The position numbers and the translations under genes are program-made. A DNA stretch of 64,000 nt from Okapia johnstoni (Eukaryota > Chordata > Mammalia > Artiodactyla > Giraffidae): positions 31,898,001-31,962,000 of the forward strand of contig CM044320.1 of assembly GCA_024291935.2 (NCBI GenBank), written 5' to 3'. This document shows, piece by piece, positions 34,069-43,559 of this stretch. How positions within the stretch are numbered: the stretch's first letter is position 1; each line of letters begins with the position of its first letter. The notes beneath the pieces are model-generated. The model was not told the DNA's origin. It was given only the letters and a program-made list of their open reading frames with translations, and ran no database searches.

Positions 34069-34283
34069 AGGCTTCGCTGGTGTCTCAGCTGGTAAAGAAT
34101 CCGCCTGCATGTGTGGGACACCTGAGTTCAGTCCCTGGGTTGGGAAGGTCTCCTGGAGAAGGGAATGCCTACCCACTCCATTATTCTGGCCTGGAGAATT
34201 CCATGGACAGAGGAGCCTGGCAGGCTGCAGTCTATGGGGTCTCAAAGAGTCAGACACGACTGAGCAAATTTCACTTTCACTTT
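34069..34283 (+). mobile_element. Bov-tA-type SINE with TSD
   Basis: GGCTTCGCTGGTGTCTCAGC to TTTCACTTTCACTT. The TSD is TTGGATGAATCA (34057-34068) against TTGGATAAATCA (34284-34295). Confidence 0.95.
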
Positions 34284-34304
34284 TTGGATAAATCATACCC
34301 AATA

Positions 34305-34475
34305 TTTCTTGAGCACTTACTATGTGTCAGACATTTGTGCTAGGCTCTATATCATTGAATCTTTATCATGATTTGCTTTACAAAAGAGGAACTGAGGCTC
34401 AGGGAGGATAAATAACTTGCCCAGTAACTTACACATTCTAGTAAGACTCACAAGCTCTGGCTGAGACTTGCTTTT
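34305..34475 (+). repeat. MIR SINE
   Basis: TGAGCACTTACTATGTGTCA, GAGGAACTGAGGCTCAGGGA and AATAACTTGCCCAGTAACTT are MIR landmarks in order. Confidence 0.75.
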
Positions 34476-34504
34476 TCCCTTGCTGCTATTAATATTACAA
34501 TTAA

Positions 34505-34579
34505 CTTTAATATTAACATTAATGTTAATGGATGAATAATGGCCTGAAATTAATATTAACATTACTGTTAATATTAAAG
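34505..34579. repeat. AT-rich inverted repeat
   Basis: 25-base arms at 34505-34529 (CTTTAATATTAACATTAATG...) and 34555-34579, with 2 mismatches, around a 25-base loop. Confidence 0.85.
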
Positions 34580-34684
34580 AAGAGGCCCTGTTGGGTAGAG
34601 GGTTTTCCCTATTTATTTTTAATGAGTAGTACCTAGGTAAGAAGTGAATTTTACAGAATTCCAGTGCAATCTTGGGTACCAGCT

Positions 34685-34990
34685 GCCTCTTGATTGGAGG
34701 TAACATCAAGTCCAGACACTTCACTGATACTAGTCAAATCCAGAAGGCAGCATCTTAGTAGACAAGAAAGGATGAGACCTCATGAACCAGTGGAGGGGAA
34801 GGCCTTTATTAGGGGAGAGGATCATGTATCCATCGTCGTGAAGGAAGGTGGGTGTATTGGCATGGATGCAGGCGGTGGGTAGAGGTGGCGGTGGGAGCCT
34901 GCAGACGTTTTCTTCTGGTGGCTTCTACTTTCTCAAAGAGTTAAAATAGGAAGGGTGATTTTAAAATATCAGTAAAGTACAAATTGATGT
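34685..34990 (-). repeat. L2 LINE fragment, antisense
   Basis: GGATGCAGGCGGTGGGTAGA, GGTGGCGGTGGGAGCCTG and GGCTTCTACTTTCTCAAAGAG follow the reverse complement of a more 5' part of L2 ORF2. Confidence 0.55.
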
Positions 34991-35258
34991 TTATTTCCTT
35001 TAGTGATAAGGTAATTCTCCCTAGTATAAAACACTTCACTTAACAGAAAACTACTGTAAGGGGAGATAGACAAGAAGAACATCAACTGCAATGCCAAGTG
35101 ACAAACAGCTAAGTAATACTAGTCTCAGTAGAGACAGTGTGAGCCCAGAGAAGCAAGTAATATACTCTTCTTGAGTCACTGAAAGTTTTAAAGAGTAGGG
35201 GAAATCTGAAGCAGCACTGGAAGGATCTAATGGTAATAGACAGACTCTGGCCTAAGTA

Positions 35259-35382
35259 TTGACTTAGCCAAAAAGTGTGTTCAGCTTTAAGTAAAAATTA
35301 AGACACATTTTTTTTTCATTTTCACCAAGAACTTTATTGAACAATGCATTCACTAACCAAATGAACTTCTTGGCCAACCCAA
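35259..35382. mobile_element. Mariner-type element, 124 bp
   Basis: Left end TTGACTTAGCCAAAAAGTGT and right end ACTTCTTGGCCAACCCAA are imperfect inverted repeats. TA flanks both sides (35257-35258 and 35383-35384), as expected for Tc1/mariner insertion. Its ends match those of the 80-base MITE at 16035. Confidence 0.8.
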
Positions 35383-35392
35383 TATTTCTGTT

Positions 35393-35525
35393 CATACTGA
35401 TCCTAGGAGAGGTAGGTATTGTTCCTGCTCCCATGTTACAGGTCAAGGGATTGATGTACCCACTCACACAGCTTGTGTGTGCAGCAGTGACGTACACTTG
35501 CCTGCTCTGACTCCAGAGACTGCTC
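35393..35525 (+). repeat. MIR SINE fragment
   Basis: GAGAGGTAGGTATTGTTCCT, ACAGGTCAAGGGATTG, and GCTCTGACTCCAGAG follow the MIR order. The mariner element may have inserted at its edge. Confidence 0.5.
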
Positions 35526-35565
35526 TCTCAATCATTTCCCCAATCTTAACTTTTCTAGACTAACT

Positions 35566-35775
35566 ATGCTCAGACGCTCAGTCGTGTCTGACTCTTTGTG
35601 ATCACATGGACTGTAGCCCACCAGGTTCCTCTGCCAGTGGGATTCTCCTGGCAACAATACTGGAGTGGGTTGCCATTTCCTCCTCCAAGGCAATCTTCCC
35701 AACCCAGGGATCAAACCTGCATCTCTTGTGTCTCCTGCATTGGCAGGCAGATTCTTCATCACTAGTACCATCATA
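35566..35775 (-). mobile_element. Bov-tA-type SINE, antisense
   Basis: GCTCAGACGCTCAGTCGTGT, CACCAGGTTCCTCTGCCAGT, GGCAGGCAGATTCTTCATCA. Complete in outline. Confidence 0.93.
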
Positions 35776-35884
35776 AGTTAAGAATGGCCTTTTCAATCTC
35801 CTGTTTGTCCCTCTGTGGTTGTTTATGTATTAGCTAACCACAGAATTTTACTGGAGATGGACATTTTGATTGATTTCAACCAAG

Positions 35885-36045
35885 TCTGCCTATTAGGGTT
35901 ACCAAGGGAGCTCCTAGAAAATTCCCGGTCCCAGGCTGTACCTTTGGGAATTCTGATTTAATTGGTCTTGATTAGGGCTCAGGGATCAGTGTTTTTAAGA
36001 ATCATTCCCCAGGTGATTCTAATGTGCAGCTGGGGCTGAAAGTCA
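35885..36045 (+). repeat. MER5A-like DNA transposon fragment
   Basis: GGGAATTCTGATTTAATTGG, CAGGGATCAGTGTTTTTAAG and CCCCAGGTGATTCTAATGTG with a terminal GTCACTG are MER5A (hAT-Charlie) phrases. Its right end lies in the left arm of the inverted duplication. Confidence 0.65.
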
Positions 36046-36310
36046 CTGACATAAATGAATGAAAAGAGTTCTGAGGGGTAGATTAAAGAATTTGATACTT
36101 GCAGTACCATCACTTTGGCTGGTTAAGAATTTTCTCCCTTAAAGTGGAAATGCTCTAAGAGGTTGGAGCACCCTGTTAAGTCTCTAAAAAGATCTTAGCA
36201 GGAGTGATTTTATCAACTTTCCTTTCTCCTTGTGAAGAGATCTTCAGGAAGGGCCAACAGTAGAATCAAAGAAGCCAAGGCTGACTAGAAAGTCAATGAT
36301 TTGCTCTGTC
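36010..36310 (+). repeat. Inverted duplication 1, left arm
   Basis: CTAATGTGCAGCTGGGGCTG, GATACTTGCAGTACCATCAC, GCTCTAAGAGGTTGGAGC, AAAAAGATCTTAGCAGGAGTG and AGTAGAATCAAAGAAGCCA recur in the same order on the other strand at 36980-37265. Identity by eye is about 85 percent, with several short indels. The arm includes the MER5A end plus sequence I do not recognise as a repeat. Confidence 0.9.
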
Positions 36311-36449
36311 AGTAAAATCATTTGATGTCAATTTGAGTATTTCTCAGTGTATCTTAATAACTGACTCCAAGACCAAGTCAGCTGCTAAAATTATCAAAAG
36401 ATAACTCTAAATAAATTTTAGGATCATACTTTGGTCAGTAAAGTACAAA

Positions 36450-36570
36450 GATGGCCAGGCTATGAGCTTCGTGAAAGCAGGTGATCTGTCTTTCTGTATC
36501 CACAGTACCTAGCATAGTATTATTACACTTAAAACCTAGCAGCCATTCATTACACACCTGTTGAATGAAT
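36450..36570 (+). repeat. L2/MIR 3' end
   Basis: GAGCTTCGTGAAAGCAGGTG, CAGTACCTAGCATAGTATTA and CCTGTTGAATGAATGAAA are the L2 3' end phrases. It lies in the spacer between the inverted arms. Confidence 0.65.
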
Positions 36571-36649
36571 GAAATTCATCACCCATCTTCATCACTGTGA
36601 AATGATATGCCCCAGAAGAGAGGTTTAATGATTGAGTCACAGTCTTTGC

Positions 36650-36885
36650 CACACTATTTTAAGAACATTCTATAACTTGCTCCAATTTATTGATCCATTT
36701 CTGTATTCAGTGACATTTGGATTGTTCCCAATTTTTCCTCTTGAAAACAATACAAAAAACACCTTTGCATATATTTGCCTGTACGTTCACACAGCAGTCT
36801 CTCCAGAATATATCCCAAAAAGTAGAATTGCTGGGTTGGTGGTATGTGCTTAGTAACCTTTTATACATTATCAACTAGGTTTCCA
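36650..36885 (-). mobile_element. Old L1 3' UTR, antisense
   Basis: TGACATTTGGATTGTTCCCA, TCTCTCCAGAATATATCCCA and AGTAGAATTGCTGGGTTG are reverse-complement L1 3' UTR landmarks, diverged. Confidence 0.7.
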
Positions 36886-36979
36886 ACTTTATACTACAAT
36901 TAATATACAAAATGAAAAATATGAAGAGATTATCAATTTGACTTATAGTATAAAAATTCTGAGTAACAAAATAAACACA

Positions 36980-37265
36980 GAGGAAATCAATGGCTTTCTA
37001 GTTCCTGGCTTCTTTGATTCTACTGCCAGCCCCTCCTGAAGATCTACTCATGAGGAGAAAGGAAAGTTAATAAAATCACTCCCACTAAGATCTTTTTAGA
37101 GGCTTAATATGTGGCTCCAACCTCTTAGAGCATTTCCATTTTAAGGGAGAAAATTCTTAACCCAAAGTAATGGTACTGCAAGTATTAAAATTCTTTTATT
37201 CCTCCTCAGAACTCTTCTTTCATTTAAGTTGGTAATTCTCAGCCCCAGCTGCACATTAGAATCAC
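36980..37265 (-). repeat. Inverted duplication 1, right arm
   Basis: Reverse complement of 36010-36310: GGCTTCTTTGATTCTACTGCC, CTAAGATCTTTTTAGAGGCTT, CCAACCTCTTAGAGCATTTCC, GGTACTGCAAGTATTAAA and CAGCCCCAGCTGCACATTAG. A spacer of about 670 bases separates the arms. Confidence 0.9.
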
Positions 37266-38113
37266 CTTTTCACTTCTTTCCAGTGCAAGTAAAATATATA
37301 ATAAATAAACTCAAAGTTCTGAGTCCCCCTTTTGTAATCAGCTTATAAAATGGCTAAAAGAGACTACCACTCTGACTCCACCCCACCCATTATGTCTGTC
37401 TTTGTCAGATAAGCTGTTTAGGAGAATATTCCCATCTCCAGATGGTTCTTCCAGGCAGCCTGATGGTAGTCAGGCTGAGATCCAGGAAAGAATGATCTAA
37501 GGCTGCAAGTGCTCCTTCTGCTGTTTTTTCCAAAGCAAATTTCCAGTGCTCAGCTGGTGGGGCAGAGCACAGGGCCACCTGCAGCCCCTCCCTAGCACTC
37601 CTGCCTTTCCCTCCTGTTCACCAACCCCTTCCCCCACCCCCCCTGCTCTGCCCTGCCTAGGGACAGACTCCTTTTAGCAAACTGGACCATCAAACTTTCC
37701 TGGGCATAACTAACACAAGAGAATTTTTACTAAAGCTCATCATGGATAGATTTGCCAATTCCCCCCTTCTTGAAGCATTCACTGTAAGATTTTTCTACTA
37801 ACATGTAAATTCTGGCAGTAATCCAATAACTCAGAGTGGAAGTCTCTGACCCTTCTCAGAGAATCCTTTGAACTCTCTATCTCCAAAAGTTTTAGCTTTT
37901 AAATATTCAAGAGATGTAAAATGCATACAGTGATGACCATGTGTAGTTTCTGATGTAAATTCGACTTGAAATTTGGGTGTGCCATGCTGAGAAAAAGGAA
38001 AAAAAGCTTGATTATTGCCCTAGCTTACTTTCAGTTATGATGGAGTTCCCTTTCCAGAGGAAGTTGTATGTTCCCATATATGATTGTATTTTAGATGGAA
38101 TACCAGTACCTAT
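37266..38113. other. No recognised feature
   Basis: Repeat-poor. 37540-37680 is unusually GC- and C-rich (GGGGCAGAGCACAGGGCCAC, then a C-rich run near 37625-37650) against the local AT-rich background. I see no exon or CpG island. Confidence 0.5.
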
Positions 38114-38262
38114 GGGCTTCCCTGGTGGCTCAAATGGTAGAATCTGCCTGCAATGCGGGAGACCAGGGGTCGATCCCTGGGTTAGGAAGATCCCCTGGAG
38201 TAGGAAATGGCAACTCACTCCAGTAATGAGTGGAGAATTCTGTGGACAGGGGAGCCTGTGGG
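38114..38262 (+). mobile_element. Bov-tA-type SINE, 3' truncated
   Basis: GGGCTTCCCTGGTGGCTCAA and the B-box-like GGTCGATCCCTGGGTTAGG are clear. It stops after GGGGAGCCTGTGGG, before the usual GGTCGCAAAGAGTC end. Confidence 0.9.
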
Positions 38263-38271
38263 TTTTCCATA

Positions 38272-38465
38272 CTATTAAACTTTTGGCTGCACCAGGTCTT
38301 CTCTGCAGCATGCAGGCTTTTTCTAGTTGCGGAGCATGGGCTTTAGAGTGTGAGGGCTCAGTAGTTGCCCTGTGGCATGTGAGGTCTTATTTCCCTGACC
38401 AGGGGTTGAATCTGCATCCTCTGCATTGCAGGGCAGATTCTTTACCACCAGATCACAAAGTCCCC
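38272..38465 (-). mobile_element. CHR-2-type SINE, antisense
   Basis: TTTGGCTGCACCAGGTCTTC, TTTCTAGTTGCGGAGCATGG, then the tRNA-like head in reverse (GACCAGGGGTTGAATCTGCA to GTCCCCC). Back to back with the preceding SINE. Confidence 0.85.
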
Positions 38466-39002
38466 CATTCAATGTTTTAAAAGGGCATTTCAGGAAAAAA
38501 AAAATGGCAGCTAGGCCTTTTTAAATGTTAACAAGAGCTTGAACATCTCTTCAGTTCTATGAACTCAATTCCAATATTCACAGTTAGCAAAATAAATGTA
38601 ATGGGTCTGTTTTGTTGTTGCTGCTCTCTCTCTAAAGCATAAGGCACGTGCTGAAATGTACTTTTTCCACATAAAAGTTTCTTTTTCTTCAACATGATAG
38701 GAGTAAAGCTCCTAGCTTTTCCTGCCACAGCAAAACAAAAACTGTTGAAACTGCTATCCAACTTGTCCATCTTAGTGGGCTCCAGGGACATGCCAGCTTC
38801 TCACAGAGCAGGTCATTCAATTTGACTTTTCTCTCCCTGTCTTTCCTCTGAACTGACATCTCTTCTTGTGTTGAACACAAAAGTCTAAACTCAGTGTTGC
38901 AGCTTCAGGCACCAGGTCACCTTGTTCTTCCCACAAAACCCCGAGTGGATTGTATTCATCTCTAAAGCCAGTACTGTTTGCTGCCATGTCTTCATTTGTT
39001 CT
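38466..39002. other. No recognised feature
   Basis: Repeat-poor; short frames only. The plus strand reaches the BovB end at CAGTTCAGTTCAG. Confidence 0.45.
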
Positions 39003-40441
39003 CAGTTCAGTTCAGTCGCTCAATCGTGTCTGACTCTGCGACTCCATGGACTGCAGCACGACAGGCCTCCCTGCCCAGCACCAACTGCCAGAGTTTACTC
39101 AAACTCACGTCCATTGAGTTGGTGATACCATCCAACCATCTCATCCTCTGTCGTCCCCTTCTCCTCCTGCCTTCAATCTTTCCCAGCATCAGGGTCTTTT
39201 CTAATTAGTTGGCTCTTCGTATCAGGTGGCCAAAGTATTGGAGCTTCAGCTTCAGCATCAGTCTTTCCAATGAATATTCAGGATTGATATCCTTTAGAAC
39301 TGACTGGTTTGATCTCCTTGCAGTACAAGGGACTCCCAAGAGTCCTCTCCAACACCACAGTTCAAAAGCATCAATTCTTCGGCGCTCAGCTTTCTTTATA
39401 GTCCAACTCTCACATCCATACATGACTACTGGAAAAACCATAGCTTAGACTAGATGGATCTTTGTTGACCAAGTAATGTTTCTGCTTTTTAATATGCTGT
39501 CTTGGTTGGTCATAACTTTTCTTCCAAGGAATAAGCATCTTTTAATTTCATGGCTGCAATCACCATCTGCAGTGATTTTGGAGCCCAAAAAAATAAAGTC
39601 TGTCACTGTTTCCATTGTTTCCTCATCTATTTGCCATAAAGTGATGAGACAGGATGCCATGATCTTAGTTTTCTGAAAGTTGAGTTATAAGCCAACTTTT
39701 CACTCTCCTCTTTCACTTTCATCAAGAGGCTCTTTAGTTCTTCATTTTCTGCCATAAGGATGGTGTCATCTGCATATCTGAGGTTATTGATATTTCTCAT
39801 GGCAATCTTGATTCCAGCTTGTCCTTCTTCCTGTCCAGCATTTCTCATGAAGTACTCTGTATATAAGTTAAATAAGCAGGGTGACAATATACAGCCTTGA
39901 CATACTCCTTTCGCAATTTGAAACCAGTCCATTGTTCCATGTCCAGGTCTAACTGTTGCTTCCTGATCTGCATACAGATTTCTCAGGAGGCAGGTCAGGT
40001 AGTCCGGTATTCCCATCTCTTTCAGAATTTTCCACATCTTGTTGTGATCCATACAGTCAAAGGCTTTGGCATAGTCAATAAAGCAAAAATAGATGTTTTT
40101 CTGGAACTCGCTTGATTTTTCGATGATCCAATGGACGTTGGCAATTTGCTCTCTGGTTCCTCTGCCTTTTCTAAATCTAGCTTGAACATCTGGAACTTCT
40201 AAGTTCACGTACTGTTGAAGCCTGGCTTGGAGAATTTTGAGTATTACTTTGCTAGCATGTGAGATGAGTGTAATTGTGTGGTAGTTTGAGTATTTTTTGG
40301 CATTGCCTTTCTTTGAGATTGAAATGAAAACTGACCTTTTCCAGTCCTTTGGCCACTGCTGAGTTTTCCAAATTTGCTGGCATATTGAGTGCAGTACTTT
40401 CACAGCATCATCTTTTAGGATTTGAAATAGCTTAACTGGAA
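39003..40441 (-). mobile_element. BovB (RTE) LINE, antisense
   Basis: CAGTTCAGTTCAGTCGCTCA marks the 3' end, and the element reads up through ORF2 to TAGCTTAACTGGAA at about 40441. About 1.44 kb, 5' truncated. It faces another BovB copy at 40539-41891, giving a long inverted repeat with a spacer of about 100 bases. Frames are interrupted near 39630 and 39440. Confidence 0.95.
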
Positions 40442-40484
40442 AATTTACTGAATCCTTGCCTCGTGTTACGTGTTTTATGTGCAC
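39627..40484 (-). pseudogene. BovB ORF2 reverse-transcriptase domain, open for 285 codons
   Basis: Open frame on the minus strand; its first ~15 codons come from MIR-derived sequence. The rest is reverse transcriptase: SICQQIWKTQQWPKDWK, FRKGRGTREQIANVHWI, then the palm motif with FIDYAKAFDCMDH, then [16 protein letters not shown], and the catalytic box NNLRYADDTILMAE. It ends by frameshift in the thumb region. No endonuclease domain, no native start. A non-functional but well-preserved fragment. Confidence 0.85.
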
Positions 40485-40538
40485 CGTGTCATGTGATTCT
40501 CCCCAGCACTGTGTAACAGGTATTTCACCCCAGCTAGC
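40442..40538 (+). repeat. MIR SINE, 5' part (host of later insertions)
   Basis: ATTTACTGAATCCTTGCCTC, TGTTTTATGTGCACCGTGTC and GTGTAACAGGTATTTCACCC follow the MIR 5' pattern. The core resumes at about 41900 (GATGAAGAGAAACTGAGGCA) and the 3' part at about 42605 (AGAGGCTTAAGTAACTTTTC). Confidence 0.6.
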
Positions 40539-41891
40539 CCACAGGACTGGAAAAGGTCAGTTTTCATTCCAATCCCAAAGAAAGGCAATGCCAAAGAATG
40601 CTCAAACTACCGCACAATTGCACTCATCTCACACGCTAGCAAAGTAATGCTCAAAATTCTCCAAGCTAGGCTTCAACAGTACGTGAACTTAGAACTTCCA
40701 GATATTCAAGCTGGATTTAGAAAAGGCAGAAGAACCAGAGAGCAAATTGCCAATATCTGTTGGATCACTGAAAAAGCAAGAGAATTCCAGAAAAACATCT
40801 TCTTCTGCTTCATTGACTACACTAAAGCCTTTGACTGTGTGGATCACAACAAACTCTGGAAAGTTCTTCAACAGATAGGAATACCAGACCACCTGACCTG
40901 CCTCCTGAGAAATCTGTATGCAGGTCAAGAAGCAACAGTTAGACCTGGACATGGAACAATGGACTGGTTCCAAATTGGGAAAGGAGTATGTCAAGGCTGT
41001 ATATTGTCACCTTGCTTATTTAACTTATATGCATAGTACATCATGAGAAATGCCAGGCTGGATGAAGCACAAGTTGGAATCAAGATTGCCTGGAGAAATA
41101 TCAATAACCTCAGATATACAGATGACACCACCCTTATGGCAGAAAGCAAAAAGGAACTAAAGAGCCTCTTGATGAAAGTGAAAGAGGAGAGTGAAAAAGT
41201 TGGCTTAAAGTTCAACATTCAGAAAACTAAGATCATGGCATACTGTCTCATCACTTCATGGCAAATAGATGGGGAAACAATGGAAACAATGACACACTTG
41301 ATTTTCTTGGGCTCCAAAATCACTGCAGATGGTGACTGCAGTCATGAAATTAAAAGACGCTTGCTCCTTGGAGGAAAAGCTATGACCAACCTAGACAGCG
41401 TATTAAAAAGCAGAGATATTACTTTGCCAACAAAGGTTCATGTAGTCAAAGCTATTGTTTTTTCCAGTAGTCATGTATGGATGTGAGAGTTGGACAGTAA
41501 AGAAGGCTGAGCGCTGAAGAATTGATGCTTTTGAACTGTGGTGTTGGAGAAGACTCTTGAGAGTCCTTTGGAATCCGAGGAGATCAAACCAGTCAATCCT
41601 TAAGGAAATCAATCCTGAATATTAATTTTAAGGACTGATGCTGAAGCTGAAGCTCCAGTACTTTGGCCACCTGATGCAAAGAGCTGACTCATTAGAAAAG
41701 ATCTTGATGCTGGGAAAGATTGAAGGTGGGAGGAGAGGGGGACGACAGAGGATGAGATGGCTGGACGGTATCAATGACTTGATGGATCTGAATTTGAGCA
41801 AGCTCCGGGAGTTGTTGATGGACAGGGAAGCCTGGTGTGCTGCAGTCCATGGGGTCGCAAAGAGTTGGACACGACTGAGGGACTGAACTGA
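40539..41891 (+). mobile_element. BovB (RTE) LINE, sense, facing copy
   Basis: Begins GCCCACAGGACTGGAAAAGG in ORF2 and ends GACTGAGGGACTGAACTGAA. The reverse-transcriptase palm ([30 protein letters not shown]) is open from 40647 to a stop at 41034. The next frame, from 41043, has [15 protein letters not shown], so the catalytic YADD has become YTDD. 5' truncated and inactive. Confidence 0.95.
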
Positions 41892-41894
41892 AAC

Positions 41895-41945
41895 TTGAAA
41901 CTAAAGACAGATGAAGAGAAACTGAGGCAGGAGATAGATGGGCTC
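41895..41945 (+). repeat. MIR SINE core, middle piece
   Basis: AGATGAAGAGAAACTGAGGCA lies between the BovB 3' end and the LTR-like element. Confidence 0.5.
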
Positions 41946-41949
41946 CAGG

Positions 41950-42600
41950 GTGAGCAGCTGGAGTTTGTACCCCATGGACACAAACTCCAAAATATCACGA
42001 GTGAGAGAGGAACTGAGCCCTGCCCAGAAAAAAGACCTCACATTCCTCATTCCCGAAGTCAAGGAGATCTTCCCAACTATATGTGTGCAGATAGTTTCTT
42101 TGAAGGTCAAAAAGGGAGGGGCATCACCTCATAGTAAGTGATGTCAACCTACCCACAGGCCTCTTCACTAGAATTCATCTTGGCTAAGAGCTGTGTGCAC
42201 ACATGGGAGGACCCTGAGATACACCAAATACAGACTCGGAACCAGGCAAAGCAAGATGGCTGGGCAAAGGAAACCTGGAAAAAAATGCCCCATAAAAGTG
42301 ACTCAAACTGCCAGTAGGGCACAGCTCTCTCTGAGCCTGCCCGTGAGTCTATCCACACATACTGTACACTTTTTCCTTCTGGTAAACACTTTACTTATTT
42401 TATTACTTACCGTCTCTATGTGGAAATTCATTTCTACACAGCTGACGCGCCAGGGCCTTATCACTGGCCACCGTTCCCCGGGGTGGGCAGGGATCTACTG
42501 GTTAGGATTCCGCACTCACACTGCCACTACCTGACTTCAATCTCTGGCTGGGACCTGAAACCCTGCTTCAAGCTGTTGCAGGCCAAAGCCACCTGAAGTG
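41950..42600 (+). mobile_element. Probable ERV LTR with tRNA-Glu-like 3' part
   Basis: Landmarks of a retroviral LTR: a TATA-like CATAAAAG at 42291-42298, then a segment where a polyadenylation signal is expected but only GTAAACACTT remains (about 42381). A U5-like stretch follows (GTCTCTATGTGGAAATTCAT, CAGCTGACGCGCCAGGGCC). It continues into CTACTGGTTAGGATTCCGCA and TGACTTCAATCTCTGGCTGG, which resembles a tRNA-Glu gene in sense orientation. Ends were not resolved, and no TSD longer than GAGGC is visible. The element interrupts a MIR. I cannot name the family. Confidence 0.6.
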
Positions 42601-42604
42601 TCAG

Positions 42605-42715
42605 AGGCTTAAGTAACTTTTCAAGAGAGTCAGGCAAATGGCAGGGAGAGGACTCAAAGCTGGGTGAGCTGGCATCAGAGTTGGGCTCCTAACACTCCTG
42701 GGCTGCCACTGTCTG
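42605..42715 (+). repeat. MIR SINE, 3' part
   Basis: GGCTTAAGTAACTTTTCAAG, AAATGGCAGGGAGAGGACTC and TTGGGCTCCTAACACTCC continue the MIR begun at 40442. Confidence 0.6.
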
Positions 42716-42789
42716 CATCCTCTATCCATGCACTGCCGAACCCCACCTCCAGAAGAGCAGGTCTCCTCTGGCTTCTTCACTGAAGTATC

Positions 42790-42990
42790 CCAAGGGCCTC
42801 AAGCAATGCGTGACACATAATGAACACAAAACGAATATTTCTTACCTGAATATATCTCTTTTGTTGATTTTTTCTTTCACTTATTCATTCATTTGTTCAA
42901 TCAAAAAATGTTGATTGAGCCCCTAACTCCAGGCCTTATTCCACACACTCAAGAAATAATCATGAACAAAGTGTCTCCCCTTAGGAAGAT
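42790..42990. repeat. L2/MIR-type end fragments
   Basis: GCGTGACACATAATGAACAC, then CATTCATTTGTTCAATCAAA and GAACAAAGTGTCTCCCCTTA resemble L2 3' end phrases in both orientations. Boundaries are uncertain. Confidence 0.45.
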
Positions 42991-42997
42991 CACATTT

Positions 42998-43325
42998 GGG
43001 CTTCCTTGGTGGCTCAGTGGTAAACAATCTGCCTGCCAATGCAAGAGACACAGGTTCGATTCTTGGTCTGGGAAGATCCCACATGTCACGAGCAACTAAG
43101 CCCATGCACTACAAACACTGAGCCTGGGAACTGCAACTACTGAGCCTATGTGCCAAACTATTGAAGCACAAGCACCCTAGAGCCTGTGCTACACAAAAAG
43201 AGAAGACGCTGCAATGAGAAGCCTGTACACTGAGACTAGAGAGTAGCCTGCCTCTCCACAGCTAGAGAAGAGCGCACACAGCAATGAAGACCCAGCACAG
43301 TCAAAAATAAACAAATAGATAAAAT
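42998..43325 (+). mobile_element. CHR-2-type tRNA-Glu SINE
   Basis: GGGCTTCCTTGGTGGCTCAG, GAGCAACTAAGCCCATGCAC, and the terminal AGTCAAAAATAAACAAATAG. Complete, diverged. Confidence 0.88.
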
Positions 43326-43350
43326 TATTGGAAAAAAAAGAGACAGCATT

Positions 43351-43524
43351 CTTTTTTTTTTGGTCGTTCTGGTCTCCTGTGGTACATCGGCTTCTCTCTA
43401 GTTGCAGCACAGGACTTAGTTGCTCTAAGGCATACAGGATTTCAGTTTCCCAACCAGGGTTCAAACCCATGCCCCTTGTATTAGAAGGTGGATTCTTAAC
43501 CACTGGACCACCAGTCAAGTCCCA
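43351..43524 (-). mobile_element. CHR-2-type SINE, antisense
   Basis: A T-rich start, CTCTAGTTGCAGCACAGGAC, then CCAACCAGGGTTCAAACCCA and GACCACCAGTCAAGTCCC (tRNA-like head in reverse). Tail to tail with the preceding CHR-2 copy. Confidence 0.85.
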
Positions 43525-43559
43525 GGTTACTATCAGGTAAGGAGTTGTTGTGAAGGAAA

